A stretch of 50,811 nucleotides of DNA from contig CACMDY010000003.1 of the NCBI GenBank assembly GCA_902612605.1, forward strand, positions 105,253 to 156,063. The letters run 5' to 3'. This DNA comes from an uncultured Pelagibacteraceae bacterium (GTDB lineage Bacteria > Pseudomonadota > Alphaproteobacteria > Pelagibacterales > Pelagibacteraceae). A model generated the notes under the pieces. That model saw only the letters and a program-made list of their open reading frames with translations, did no database searches and was not told the origin of the DNA. The translations under genes were made by a program, and so were the position numbers. Below, in pieces: positions 1-7,239 of this stretch. The stretch's first letter is position 1. Each line of letters begins with the position of its first letter.

Positions 1-191
1 TTTAATTTTAATGCAAAGTCAGCCATTCTTTTTGCTTGTCTTGTTCTTCCCTCTTCTGAAAAATCCCAATCGTTTGCAGCTTTTCTTACTTCATCTGCAT
101 TTAATCTTTTTGCATTCAATAAGGGAGCAAGTTCATCAGCTAATGTAGTTTTCCCTGCGCCTGGAAGTCCCATAATTAATATAATTTTCAT
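1..191 (-). CDS. APS kinase-like P-loop kinase (N-terminal fragment)
   Basis: This gene runs off the left edge of the window, so only about its first 63 residues are visible. It starts with ATG at 191. The protein opens with a beta strand and a clear Walker A motif (GLPGAGKTT, about residues 8-16). The later stretch LNADEVRKAANDWDFSEEGR resembles the substrate-binding region of adenylylsulfate kinases (D-N-x-R ... FSEEDR). The family phosphorylates adenylyl sulfate to PAPS, but related small kinases act on other substrates. It lies 15 bp downstream of the Rieske oxygenase gene and seems to be the last visible gene of the egtB operon. SAR11 is known to lack complete assimilatory sulfate reduction, so a classical CysC role is doubtful. 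The family call is fairly firm and the substrate is unknown. Confidence 0.7.
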   Translation of the reverse strand, partial: MKIILIMGLPGAGKTTLADELAPLLNAKRLNADEVRKAANDWDFSEEGRTRQAKRMADFALKL

Positions 192-206
192 TTTTAGGTT
201 TTAACT

Positions 207-1382
207 TTAAATTAAATTACCAGCAACCCACTTATGAAAATGATGTGTAGGATTGTCCATCTTTGGAGAAAAATTACCACCATTATAAGCTGGAGAGTTT
301 CTACCTATTTGCATACTTTGAATTATATCTACATCTTCTTTTTGAATATCTTCCCATTGTTTGTGATTTTTTTGTCTTAGGGATTTATATTTTGTTGAAT
401 TTGCTGCTTCATCTCCTACATAATAAATTTCCATATGTTCTATTGTAAACTCATGATTGATTGGCTCTAACCAATAAGCATAATAATGATCTTTGTGAAT
501 TCCTAACATTACGTTAGGAAAAAGTGCTACGTACTCAGCTATATTTTCTTTATCTTTCGGCCAGTTAGGGAAACAAGGAAACTTTTCATTTCCTTCAAAT
601 CTTGGATTGTAAACAACTGTTCCTTGTCCAGCGAAACGATTTGGCAGTCCTTGAATATGATAGTGATCCTCTAATTTTGAATAAGAATTTAAACCTGGAT
701 GTACCCAAGGCAAATGATAGCTCTCACAATAATTTTCAATTGCAAATTTCCAATTACATTTTGCATCTAATTTAAAATAACCATAATCATTTGCATGATA
801 AATTAATTCTCTATCTTTCAAAGGCCAAAATTTTTCCCATCTTTCACTTAAAGGACTAATGTAATCCTCAAATGAAATTTCATTGTTGTTAATATTAATC
901 ATAATTAGATCTAACCAAATATATGATCTTATCTCTTTTAAATTACTTTTTGATTTATCAAATTCAGGTGTTTGATGAATATTCATGCCTCCTATGTGAG
1001 GTGTAGCAATTAATTTTCCCTCTAAGTCATATGACCATGAATGATATGAGCACCTCATAACATTTCTAATTTTGCCAGCTTCTTTAACTAATTTAACTCC
1101 TCTATGACTACAAATATTATGAAAAACTTTTATTTCTTTATTTTTTGTTCTAACAATAAGCAAAGGTATTCCAAGTAAATCAATTGGTTTTACATCCCCT
1201 GCATCTGGAATTGAACTTCCTACTCCTATTACTATCCACTTATCTTCAAATAATTTTTTTCTTTCAATTAAAGTATATTCTTTACTGATGTAACATTCAT
1301 TTGGTAAACCATGAGCTTCACTAATTGGTTTCGATACAATATCTAACTTTTGTTTATCTATAATATTGTAAATTTCTGACAT
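207..1382 (-). CDS. Rieske non-heme iron oxygenase, alpha subunit
   Basis: This 391-aa protein is a Rieske-type mononuclear iron oxygenase. The [2Fe-2S] site is visible as C91-x-H93 and C111-x2-H114. The catalytic iron site is the ENYCESYHLPWVH segment, with H223 and H228 as likely ligands and an Asp expected in the QKEDVD region near residue 345. The family hydroxylates or N/O-demethylates small molecules using electrons from a reductase. Relatives act on glycine betaine, choline and carnitine as well as aromatic acids. No reductase gene is adjacent. It starts 3 bp after the methyltransferase gene and 15 bp before the kinase gene, so it very probably belongs to the egtB-egtD operon. A trimethylammonium substrate is an inference from that context. 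The family is certain, the substrate is not. Confidence 0.88.
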   Translation of the reverse strand: MSEIYNIIDKQKLDIVSKPISEAHGLPNECYISKEYTLIERKKLFEDKWIVIGVGSSIPDAGDVKPIDLLGIPLLIVRTKNKEIKVFHNICSHRGVKLVKEAGKIRNVMRCSYHSWSYDLEGKLIATPHIGGMNIHQTPEFDKSKSNLKEIRSYIWLDLIMININNNEISFEDYISPLSERWEKFWPLKDRELIYHANDYGYFKLDAKCNWKFAIENYCESYHLPWVHPGLNSYSKLEDHYHIQGLPNRFAGQGTVVYNPRFEGNEKFPCFPNWPKDKENIAEYVALFPNVMLGIHKDHYYAYWLEPINHEFTIEHMEIYYVGDEAANSTKYKSLRQKNHKQWEDIQKEDVDIIQSMQIGRNSPAYNGGNFSPKMDNPTHHFHKWVAGNLI

Positions 1383-1385
1383 GGC

Positions 1386-2015
1386 TTACTTTATCACTTG
1401 ATATAACCCTAACCAAGCATTTACATCTTTACTTGCAATGTAATCTGACTTAAAAAATTTTATTTCTTTCCATTTATTTTGCTGTTTAAGTTGTTCAATT
1501 TTTTTATCAAAACCATATCTTTCATGTATTCCCTCATTTATAGTAAAACAGATAAATCCATCATTCTTTGTAATCCTGATAAATTCCTCCAAAGCTGGTG
1601 GCTTGACATGTCCAAAAGTAAATGTACCAACGCACATAACAGAGTCATATTCGTCATCTTTTTTATTAATGGGTTTATTCAAGTCTACTTGTTCAAGCTC
1701 TTCATAAAGATCATTCGGTACCAATTCTAATAACTTTTTCGAAAGATCTGCCCCATGAAAATTTTTAAAACCATGTTTTTTTAATTCAACACCGACCAAT
1801 CCAGTACCACAACCAGCATCATAAATTTTTGCATCTTTATTTTTCTGAAATTCTGAAAATACTTTTGTTGTTTCTTTTGGTCCTGTGTAATTCCAATCGA
1901 CCATATCCTTGTCATATTTATTACCATCACCCCACTCATCGTAATATTTCATTACTTGATCGGTGTCTTTTAACTTATAAATGGGAATTTTATTACCTAC
2001 GTCTTTTTGCGCCAT
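1386..2015 (-). CDS. Class I SAM-dependent methyltransferase
   Basis: This 209-aa protein has a SAM-binding motif I (YDAGCGTGLVG, about residues 65-75) and an acidic residue at the end of beta 2 (GADLS). A later motif reads DEYDSVMCVGTFTFGHV, and a post-motif strand reads GFICFTINEG. This is the Rossmann methyltransferase pattern of the UbiE/Williams-Beuren type of small-molecule enzymes. It starts 8 bp downstream of egtD and is followed 3 bp later by the Rieske gene, so it is co-transcribed with them. The methyl acceptor cannot be read from the sequence. One comparison is OvoA, in which a methyltransferase is fused to an EgtB-like core. Here the methyltransferase is a separate protein and EgtD is also present. 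A role in modifying a thiolhistidine or hercynine derivative is possible but unproven. Confidence 0.8.
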   Translation of the reverse strand: MAQKDVGNKIPIYKLKDTDQVMKYYDEWGDGNKYDKDMVDWNYTGPKETTKVFSEFQKNKDAKIYDAGCGTGLVGVELKKHGFKNFHGADLSKKLLELVPNDLYEELEQVDLNKPINKKDDEYDSVMCVGTFTFGHVKPPALEEFIRITKNDGFICFTINEGIHERYGFDKKIEQLKQQNKWKEIKFFKSDYIASKDVNAWLGLYQVIK

Positions 2016-2023
2016 GATAAAAC

Positions 2024-2986
2024 TTACTTCACTTTTAATAAAAAAACTCCAAAATAATTTTTTTTATCAGTAAAATATTTTAAGACTTTAAAGCCAGATT
2101 TATTAACTAATTTAACAAAGTTATTTTTTGAATATTTATGAGAATTTTCAGTATGAATGATTTCATCTTTAGTAAATTTAATATTCTTTTTATTAATTTT
2201 TAACGTGAAATTTTTTTTCGAAATAAGGTGCATTTCAATTCTATTTTTTTTTAAATTGTAGAATGCTTTATGTTCAAAATCTTTAGTTTGAAATTTTGAA
2301 TTACAAATTTTGTTTACTACATTTAATATATTTTTATTAAATTTTGCTGTAACTCCCGATTTATCGTTGTAAGCATTTTCAAGAGTTTTCTTATTTTTGA
2401 TTAAATCAACCCCGATTACTAAATAAGAATTTTTGCCTATAATTTTTGAAAAATTTTTTAATATTTTTTTTGCATTTTTGGGTAAATAATTTCCTATTGT
2501 CGATCCTGGAAAAAAACTGACTATTTTTTTTTTATTTTTTAAAATTTTATTTAATCTATTGGTCTGACTAAAGTCGGCACATATTGCTGTTACCTTTAAA
2601 TCTGAGAATTTTTTTGCAATTATCGATGCATTTTCAAACAAATATTCCTTACTAATATCTATTGGAATATATTCTTTGGGTTCACTTAATGAATTTATAA
2701 ATTTATTAATTTTTTTATTTGAGCCACTACCAAATTCTACAATTGTTGAATTGATTGGTAATTTCTTTCTTATCTCTTTTTGTGAACTACCTAGTATTTC
2801 TAACTCTTTGTTTGTTGGGTAATATTCTTTAAGGTTTGTAATTTTATTAAATAACTTTGAACCTTTCTCATCATAAAAATATTTAGGTAGTAAATATTTT
2901 TGTTTTTTATTTAATAATCCTTGTAAGATTAATTTTTTATCATCTTGAATTTGATTGTTTATGTTTATTAATTTTAAATTAGTCAC
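2024..2986 (-). CDS. egtD: L-histidine N-alpha-methyltransferase, EgtD-like
   Basis: The 320-aa protein matches the EgtD family. Its N-terminal LLNKKQKYLLPKYFYDEKGS segment, followed by the ITNLKEYYPTNKE segment, is the family hallmark. After these come the SAM-binding stretch STIVEFGSGSNKK and PIDIS, then FFPGSTIGN. EgtD uses three SAM molecules to trimethylate histidine to hercynine, the first step of ergothioneine synthesis. The start codon is GTG at 2984-2986, overlapping the egtB stop by one base (TAGTG), which implies translational coupling. The protein is unusually rich in Lys, Asn and Ile even for this window. Length fits the family (about 320 aa). The assignment is strong because egtB is directly upstream. 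Confidence 0.9.
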   Translation of the reverse strand: MTNLKLININNQIQDDKKLILQGLLNKKQKYLLPKYFYDEKGSKLFNKITNLKEYYPTNKELEILGSSQKEIRKKLPINSTIVEFGSGSNKKINKFINSLSEPKEYIPIDISKEYLFENASIIAKKFSDLKVTAICADFSQTNRLNKILKNKKKIVSFFPGSTIGNYLPKNAKKILKNFSKIIGKNSYLVIGVDLIKNKKTLENAYNDKSGVTAKFNKNILNVVNKICNSKFQTKDFEHKAFYNLKKNRIEMHLISKKNFTLKINKKNIKFTKDEIIHTENSHKYSKNNFVKLVNKSGFKVLKYFTDKKNYFGVFLLKVK

Positions 2987-4203
2987 TAGATGTCATCAGC
3001 TAGTCTGACACCACAAAACTGCCAAGTATCACTTGGGTAAAAGAAATTTCTATAAGATGCTCTGACATGATTAATAGACGTAGAATGTGAGCCACCTTTT
3101 AAGACAAACTGATTACACATGAACTTATTATTATATTCTCCTAGATTTCCTTCATAAGGTTTATATTTTTTGTAAGGTGTGTAATTACTACTTGTCCAAG
3201 CCCATAAATTTCCGTAAACATCGTCTGCTTTTTCTTCCACTTCATGGAAAATTTTATTTTCTAAAAAATTACCTTTTTTCTCAGATTGTTTTAAAAAATA
3301 CTCTAGTTCAAATTCAGTTGGTAATCTTTTGTTTTTATATCTTGCAAATGCATCTGCTTCATAGAAACTTATATGAGAAACTGGCTTTTCATTATCAATT
3401 TTTTTTACACCGTTTAATGTAAAATAATTATTATTATCTATCCAATACATTGGTTTTTGTAATTTGTTATTATTTACAAAATCCCATCCATCAGATAACC
3501 AATACTCATGGTTTTTATATCCTCCATCATTAATAAATTCTTTCCACTCTCCATTAGTAACAAATGAATATATTTTAAAAGGATCTAATTGTGTTTCTGA
3601 TACTGGTAATTCGTTATCGTAACAAAAAATATCCTCGTTATTTCCATATTTAAATTTTTTACTAGTTTCTAATGTCAATTCATTTTCTTCTTTAGCAGTT
3701 GGTTTATCATCGTTAGAATTATAAGTCGGCATCAATGGATTGTTGTAAAAAATATTTTTAATATCCATTAACATTAATTCTTGATGCTGTTGTTCGTGAT
3801 TTGAACCTAGTTCAACTAAAAATGATGTCCTGTTATTTTTTGTCCTTTTTAAAAAATCAATAATATTTTCAGTTACATAGTGTCTATATTTTACAACATC
3901 TTTTAAGATGGGTCTATTTAGTGAACCTCTCTTATTTCGAGGATTGTACTCACCCACAGAATTATAATATGAATTAAATATATAATTGTAATCTTTGTTA
4001 AAAGGTTTGTAACTATCATCTAATTCTGACAAGATGAATTTTTCGAAGAACCATGTGGTGTGACCAAGATGCCACTTAAGTGGGCTAACATTTTTGCTGG
4101 GCTGTATGACCATATCCTCAGCCTCTAAGTTTTCGCACAGAGATAGCGTTTGCTGTCTTGTTTTGGAGAATAATTCTGTAATTTGAGATAATTTATTTTC
4201 CAT
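2986..4203 (-). CDS. egtB: Ergothioneine sulfoxide synthase, EgtB-like
   Basis: The 405-aa protein has the two-domain EgtB layout. The N-terminal DinB-like four-helix domain (residues 1 to about 170) carries HLGHTTWFFE with H45 and H48, and the iron motif HX3HXE at H136, H140 and E142. The C-terminal formylglycine-generating-enzyme-like domain ends with LKGGSHSTSINHVRASYRNF and FCGVRLAD. EgtB is a non-heme iron enzyme that joins the sulfur of cysteine or gamma-glutamylcysteine to hercynine as a sulfoxide. No EgtC amidotransferase or EgtE lyase gene is adjacent, so direct use of cysteine, as in some other bacteria, is plausible. It is the first gene of a minus-strand operon, starting at ATG 4203 opposite a plus-strand MetF-like gene. 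Confidence 0.9.
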   Translation of the reverse strand: MENKLSQITELFSKTRQQTLSLCENLEAEDMVIQPSKNVSPLKWHLGHTTWFFEKFILSELDDSYKPFNKDYNYIFNSYYNSVGEYNPRNKRGSLNRPILKDVVKYRHYVTENIIDFLKRTKNNRTSFLVELGSNHEQQHQELMLMDIKNIFYNNPLMPTYNSNDDKPTAKEENELTLETSKKFKYGNNEDIFCYDNELPVSETQLDPFKIYSFVTNGEWKEFINDGGYKNHEYWLSDGWDFVNNNKLQKPMYWIDNNNYFTLNGVKKIDNEKPVSHISFYEADAFARYKNKRLPTEFELEYFLKQSEKKGNFLENKIFHEVEEKADDVYGNLWAWTSSNYTPYKKYKPYEGNLGEYNNKFMCNQFVLKGGSHSTSINHVRASYRNFFYPSDTWQFCGVRLADDI

Positions 4204-4307
4204 GACTAAATTTAATTAAATTTTCGGATCATGACAATGGGTTACAATGTGTTCAGCTGTTTAATATTTTTATAGACACGGAATATAAAACAATTAAGAA
4301 TTTGGTT

Positions 4308-5036
4308 ATGAATTTTTCTTTAGAAATAGGTCCTAAAACTGATTTAAGTACGTTGCCTAAGGTAAAAGATGTTTATGTTACAATGCTACCTGGAGGTGAT
4401 TATAAAGAGACTGCTCAACAATCTGGAGAGTTAGTTAAAGAGGGATTTAATCCAGTTCCTCACTTCCCAGCAAGGTCAATAAATGATGAAAATCAGCTAA
4501 AAGATTATGTTTCTAGATGTAAAGATTTGGGTGTTAAGCAGGTCTTGGTGATAGGTGGAAGTCGTGACCCGATCGGAAAATTTGATAGCTCATATCAAAT
4601 GTTAGAGACAGGGTTTTTTGATGGCATCAAGATTGGAATTGCTGGACATCCCGAGGGGAGTCCTGATATATCCGACTCTGATTTAGAAAAAGCTATGATA
4701 GATAAAAAGCCTTATGCTGATTATATAGTTACACAATGGCTAATGGATACTCAGCCTATTATAGATTTTATCTCAAAACAAACAATACCAGTTCATGTTG
4801 GAATAACTGGGCCAATGAAAATATCTAGCTTAATTAAATTTGCTAATATTGTAGGGGCAAAAAATTCCATTAACTTTCTTAAATCTAATTTTAGTAAGGC
4901 GTTAGATTTATTGAAACCTAAAGACCCTAATGATTTAATTGGGAAAGTTAAATCGCATACTGATTATTTCCACATTTATACATTCGGCGGCTTGAAGGAA
5001 ACTAACAAGTGGTTGAAGGAGAATAACTATGTCTAA
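4308..5036 (+). CDS. Short methylenetetrahydrofolate reductase (MetF)-like protein
   Basis: This 242-aa protein has a MetF-like TIM barrel. The first strand reads NFSLEIGP, with E6 in the place of the catalytic Glu of MetF (SFEFFPP). Later come HFPARS, QVLVIGGSRDPIG, IGIAGHPEGSPD and YIVTQWLMD, which match the family's order of motifs (the last equals ITQFFFD). I chose ATG at 4308 rather than the upstream in-frame TTG at 4302, because the family begins close to the FSLE strand. It is shorter than standard MetF (about 290 aa). Its end overlaps the start of the GcvT-like gene by 8 bp. That pairing suggests it works with a THF-dependent methyltransferase, converting methyl-THF and methylene-THF into each other. 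The direction and flavin use are unknown. Confidence 0.82.
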   Translation: MNFSLEIGPKTDLSTLPKVKDVYVTMLPGGDYKETAQQSGELVKEGFNPVPHFPARSINDENQLKDYVSRCKDLGVKQVLVIGGSRDPIGKFDSSYQMLETGFFDGIKIGIAGHPEGSPDISDSDLEKAMIDKKPYADYIVTQWLMDTQPIIDFISKQTIPVHVGITGPMKISSLIKFANIVGAKNSINFLKSNFSKALDLLKPKDPNDLIGKVKSHTDYFHIYTFGGLKETNKWLKENNYV

Positions 5037-6384
5037 TGAATTTGACTATAGTAAACTAAGACATACAACATCAGTAGATCAGTCTGATAGAAAAGTACCA
5101 TACAATTTAAGGCAAAGCGGACCTACTAAAGTTGAGATGCTAATATCAACAAGAGTAAGGAAATCTCCATACTGGCATTTATCTATGAAAGCAGGATGTT
5201 GGAGAGCAACTGTTTATAACAGAATTTATCATCCAAGAGGTTATGTTAAACCTGAAGATGGTGGTGCAATGGTTGAGTACGAAGCAATTAAAAACCATGT
5301 AACAATGTGGAATGTTGCAGTTGAAAGACAAATACAAGTTAAAGGACCAGATGCAGAAAAATTTGTTGATTATGTAATTACAAGAGATGCTACAAAAATT
5401 TCTCCAATGAGAGGAAGATATGTAATTTTGTGTAATTCTTATGGAGGAGTATTAAATGATCCTATTCTTTTAAGAATTTCTAAAGATGAATTTTGGTTTA
5501 GTTTATCAGATAGTGATATAGGATTATATCTGCAAGGAGTAAATGCAGATGAAAGGTTTAATGTTCAAATTAATGAAATAGATGCTTGTCCTGTACAAAT
5601 TCAAGGTCCTAAAGCAAAAGCTTTGATGAAAGATCTTTGTGGAAGTGAAGTTGATATTGATAACATGCCTTTTTATGGATTGGCTTCTGCAAAAGTTGGT
5701 GGAAGAAGTTGTATAATTTCTCAAACAGGTTTTTCAGGCGAGTCTGGATTTGAAATATATTTAAGAGAAGCAACTTTATATGCCGAAGATATGTGGAATG
5801 CTGTTCTTGAAGCAGGTAAAAAACATAACTTAATGGTAATTGCTCCTGCACACCATAGAAGGATACAAGCTGGAATTCTTTCATGGGGACAAGATATGGA
5901 TCATGAGCATAATCCATTTCAATGTAATCTTGGATATCAAGTTTCTTTATCTGGTAAAGGTGAATGGAACAAAAAAGCAGATTACATTGGTAAAAAAGCT
6001 CTCGAGAAAATGAAAGCTGATTTAAAAGCAGGTCATAAACCTTACAAACTTCAATTAGTTGGACTTGAATTAGGAGGAAAACCTATTGAAGAATATGCTC
6101 CAGATTTTTGGTTAATTTCAGAAAACGGCAGTGAGCCTGTAGGATTTATAACTTCTCCATGGTATCACCCAGAAAAGGGGAAAAATATTGCTATGGGATA
6201 TGTTCCATTTGATGGCACGCTAAATGCAAATGGTTTTCCAAGAGGTAAGGTTGGATCGAAATTTAAAGTCCATCTACCAGAAAAATATTCTGATAAACCT
6301 GGGGAACCAGTTGATGCAGTTGTAGTTGATATTCCATTTACAGAATCTTACAACGCAAATACAAGAGAAGTAGTCAGTAAGTGA
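5029..6384 (+). CDS. GcvT-family THF-dependent demethylase/aminomethyltransferase-like protein
   Basis: The 451-aa protein has a GcvT fold: VERQIQVKGPDAEKFVDYVITRD, YVILCNSYGGVLNDPILLR with D144 at the position of the conserved folate-site Asp, VQIQGPKAKALM, QTGFSGESGFEIYL and, near the C-terminus, a barrel domain (KLQLVGLELGG). It differs from glycine-cleavage GcvT in an N-terminal extension of about 90 residues (SPYWHLSMKAGCWRATVYNR) and in length (about 365 aa is usual). No gcvH or gcvP lies nearby. THF-dependent demethylases such as DmdA (DMSP) and LigM (vanillate) share this fold. It overlaps the MetF-like gene by 8 bp, so a demethylation that makes methyl-THF is a reasonable inference. 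The substrate is unknown. It is longer than DmdA (about 369 aa) and lacks LigM's sequence features. Confidence 0.78.
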   Translation: MSNEFDYSKLRHTTSVDQSDRKVPYNLRQSGPTKVEMLISTRVRKSPYWHLSMKAGCWRATVYNRIYHPRGYVKPEDGGAMVEYEAIKNHVTMWNVAVERQIQVKGPDAEKFVDYVITRDATKISPMRGRYVILCNSYGGVLNDPILLRISKDEFWFSLSDSDIGLYLQGVNADERFNVQINEIDACPVQIQGPKAKALMKDLCGSEVDIDNMPFYGLASAKVGGRSCIISQTGFSGESGFEIYLREATLYAEDMWNAVLEAGKKHNLMVIAPAHHRRIQAGILSWGQDMDHEHNPFQCNLGYQVSLSGKGEWNKKADYIGKKALEKMKADLKAGHKPYKLQLVGLELGGKPIEEYAPDFWLISENGSEPVGFITSPWYHPEKGKNIAMGYVPFDGTLNANGFPRGKVGSKFKVHLPEKYSDKPGEPVDAVVVDIPFTESYNANTREVVSK

Positions 6385-6395
6385 TAAAAATTTTT

Positions 6396-6420
6396 TTAGG
6401 GGGAATTTAATTCCCCCTAA
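6396..6420. repeat. Perfect 12-bp-arm palindrome after the GcvT-like gene
   Basis: The sequence TTAGGGGGAATT, one T, then AATTCCCCCTAA forms a perfect inverted repeat 12 bp after a stop codon and only 2 bp before the ATG of a 35-aa ORF. A run of seven T (6391-6397) precedes and partly overlaps it on the plus strand, so as a terminator it would fit minus-strand transcription better than plus. It could also act as an RNA end-stabilising hairpin or a protein site. Confidence 0.6.
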
Positions 6421-6422
6421 AT

Positions 6423-6530
6423 ATGACGAAAACCTTTTTCATAGTTGTTTGCATTATAATCGCTATTGCTCTAATAATATTCCCATTAATCGTTTCATAT
6501 AAGGCGCAAAAAAAAAATAAAGATAATTAA
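6423..6530 (+). CDS. 35-aa single-helix membrane peptide
   Basis: A short ORF starts with ATG at 6423 and stops with TAA at 6528-6530. The product begins MTKTFFIVV, has a roughly 20-residue hydrophobic helix and ends with a basic, polar tail (YKAQKKNKDN). The stop overlaps the start of the Yip1-like gene by one base (TAATG), the same coupling seen elsewhere in this window, which favours a real gene. No Shine-Dalgarno sequence is visible; the palindrome at 6396-6420 sits where one would be. Function unknown. Confidence 0.5.
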   Translation: MTKTFFIVVCIIIAIALIIFPLIVSYKAQKKNKDN

Positions 6531-7075
6531 TGTTTGCTCAGTTTTTAGATATTGTTTTTAAATCGTTAAAGCTTGATAAAACTCTTTATAGAACTCCAAG
6601 ATATTATGGAGAAGCTGGAATTTATTTTGCAATTCTTATCATGATTTTAGATGGGGTTGCTGGTGCTATTGCAGCGAACACAATTGTTAAAACGTCTGTT
6701 GGTATATCTGGTTTAACAGCATTATTAACTTGGCTGGTATGGGCAATTTTTATATTTGTAATTGGAGTTAAAATTTTTCCTGATAAAGATAGAAAAATTC
6801 CATTTAAAAGAGTCCTTATAGCCGTTGGGTACGCACATGCTCCAGGACTAATAAGATTTTTTGCTGTCACGCCAGAATTAGTGCTTTTAATTATTTTTCT
6901 TACCCAATTTTGGATTTTTGCTTCATTAATCATTGCAACACGACATATTTTAAATTTAAAATCAAATTTAAAAGCATTTGGAATTGTATTTTTGTCTTTT
7001 TTAATTATTTCTTTTTTGACAATTTCTTTCGTAATGACAAAAATTAATTCGTTACCTATTAGTACGAATATTTAA
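6530..7075 (+). CDS. Yip1-family-like integral membrane protein
   Basis: The 181-aa protein has about five hydrophobic segments and no signal peptide. The N-terminal pattern (SLKLDKTLYRTPRYYG, then a helix beginning GIYFAILIMILDG) and the later GYAHAPGLIRFF segment resemble bacterial members of the Yip1 membrane family, whose function is unknown. It is coupled by a one-base overlap to the 35-aa peptide gene. Its stop codon overlaps, in antiparallel, that of the minus-strand four-Cys gene (shared TTTAAA at 7071-7076). The family call is moderate and no role can be given. Confidence 0.6.
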   Translation: MFAQFLDIVFKSLKLDKTLYRTPRYYGEAGIYFAILIMILDGVAGAIAANTIVKTSVGISGLTALLTWLVWAIFIFVIGVKIFPDKDRKIPFKRVLIAVGYAHAPGLIRFFAVTPELVLLIIFLTQFWIFASLIIATRHILNLKSNLKAFGIVFLSFLIISFLTISFVMTKINSLPISTNI

Positions 7076-7239
7076 AGTGGAAATAAAGTTTTTGATGTTC
7101 TGCAGGAGTTACAAAGTTTATATCCTGTGAGTATTAAATTTTGAGTTACTGTCTCATCTTCTTTTTTACATTCATCACAAATATCATTTAATTCATTTTT
7201 ATCTGATTTGTCCGATTTATATTCAAAGTTATCAGTCAT
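7072..7239 (-). CDS. 55-aa four-cysteine (zinc-ribbon-like) protein
   Basis: A small minus-strand ORF runs from ATG at 7239 to TAA at 7072-7074. The product is acidic at the N-terminus and contains two CxxC pairs, CDEC (residues 21-24) and CNSC (residues 43-46), the usual pattern of a structural zinc or rubredoxin-like knuckle. Its start overlaps the end of the DUF3726-like gene by 8 bp, so it is probably translated with that gene and the 550-aa and M19 genes upstream. Such a small protein could be an electron carrier or a zinc-binding accessory. Function unknown. Confidence 0.65.
   Translation of the reverse strand: MTDNFEYKSDKSDKNELNDICDECKKEDETVTQNLILTGYKLCNSCRTSKTLFPL

Noticed and set aside
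263..448. Short opposite-strand ORFs inside genes throughout the window
   Set aside because: They lie entirely within well-supported genes, lack ribosome sites and encode low-complexity hydrophobic or His/Leu-rich sequence typical of the antisense frame of AT-rich genes.
2986..4203. Ovothiol synthase OvoA
   Set aside because: OvoA carries its methyltransferase domain in the same protein. Here the protein ends after the FGE domain, and egtD is adjacent, which points to ergothioneine.
4302..4307. Two-codon extension of the MetF-like protein from TTG
   Set aside because: The extension adds only Met-Val. The in-frame ATG at 4308 fits the first family strand.
5029..6384. Naming the GcvT-family protein DmdA or GcvT
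   Set aside because: It is about 80 residues longer than either, has a distinct N-terminal extension, and no glycine-cleavage partners are present. Motifs show the fold only.
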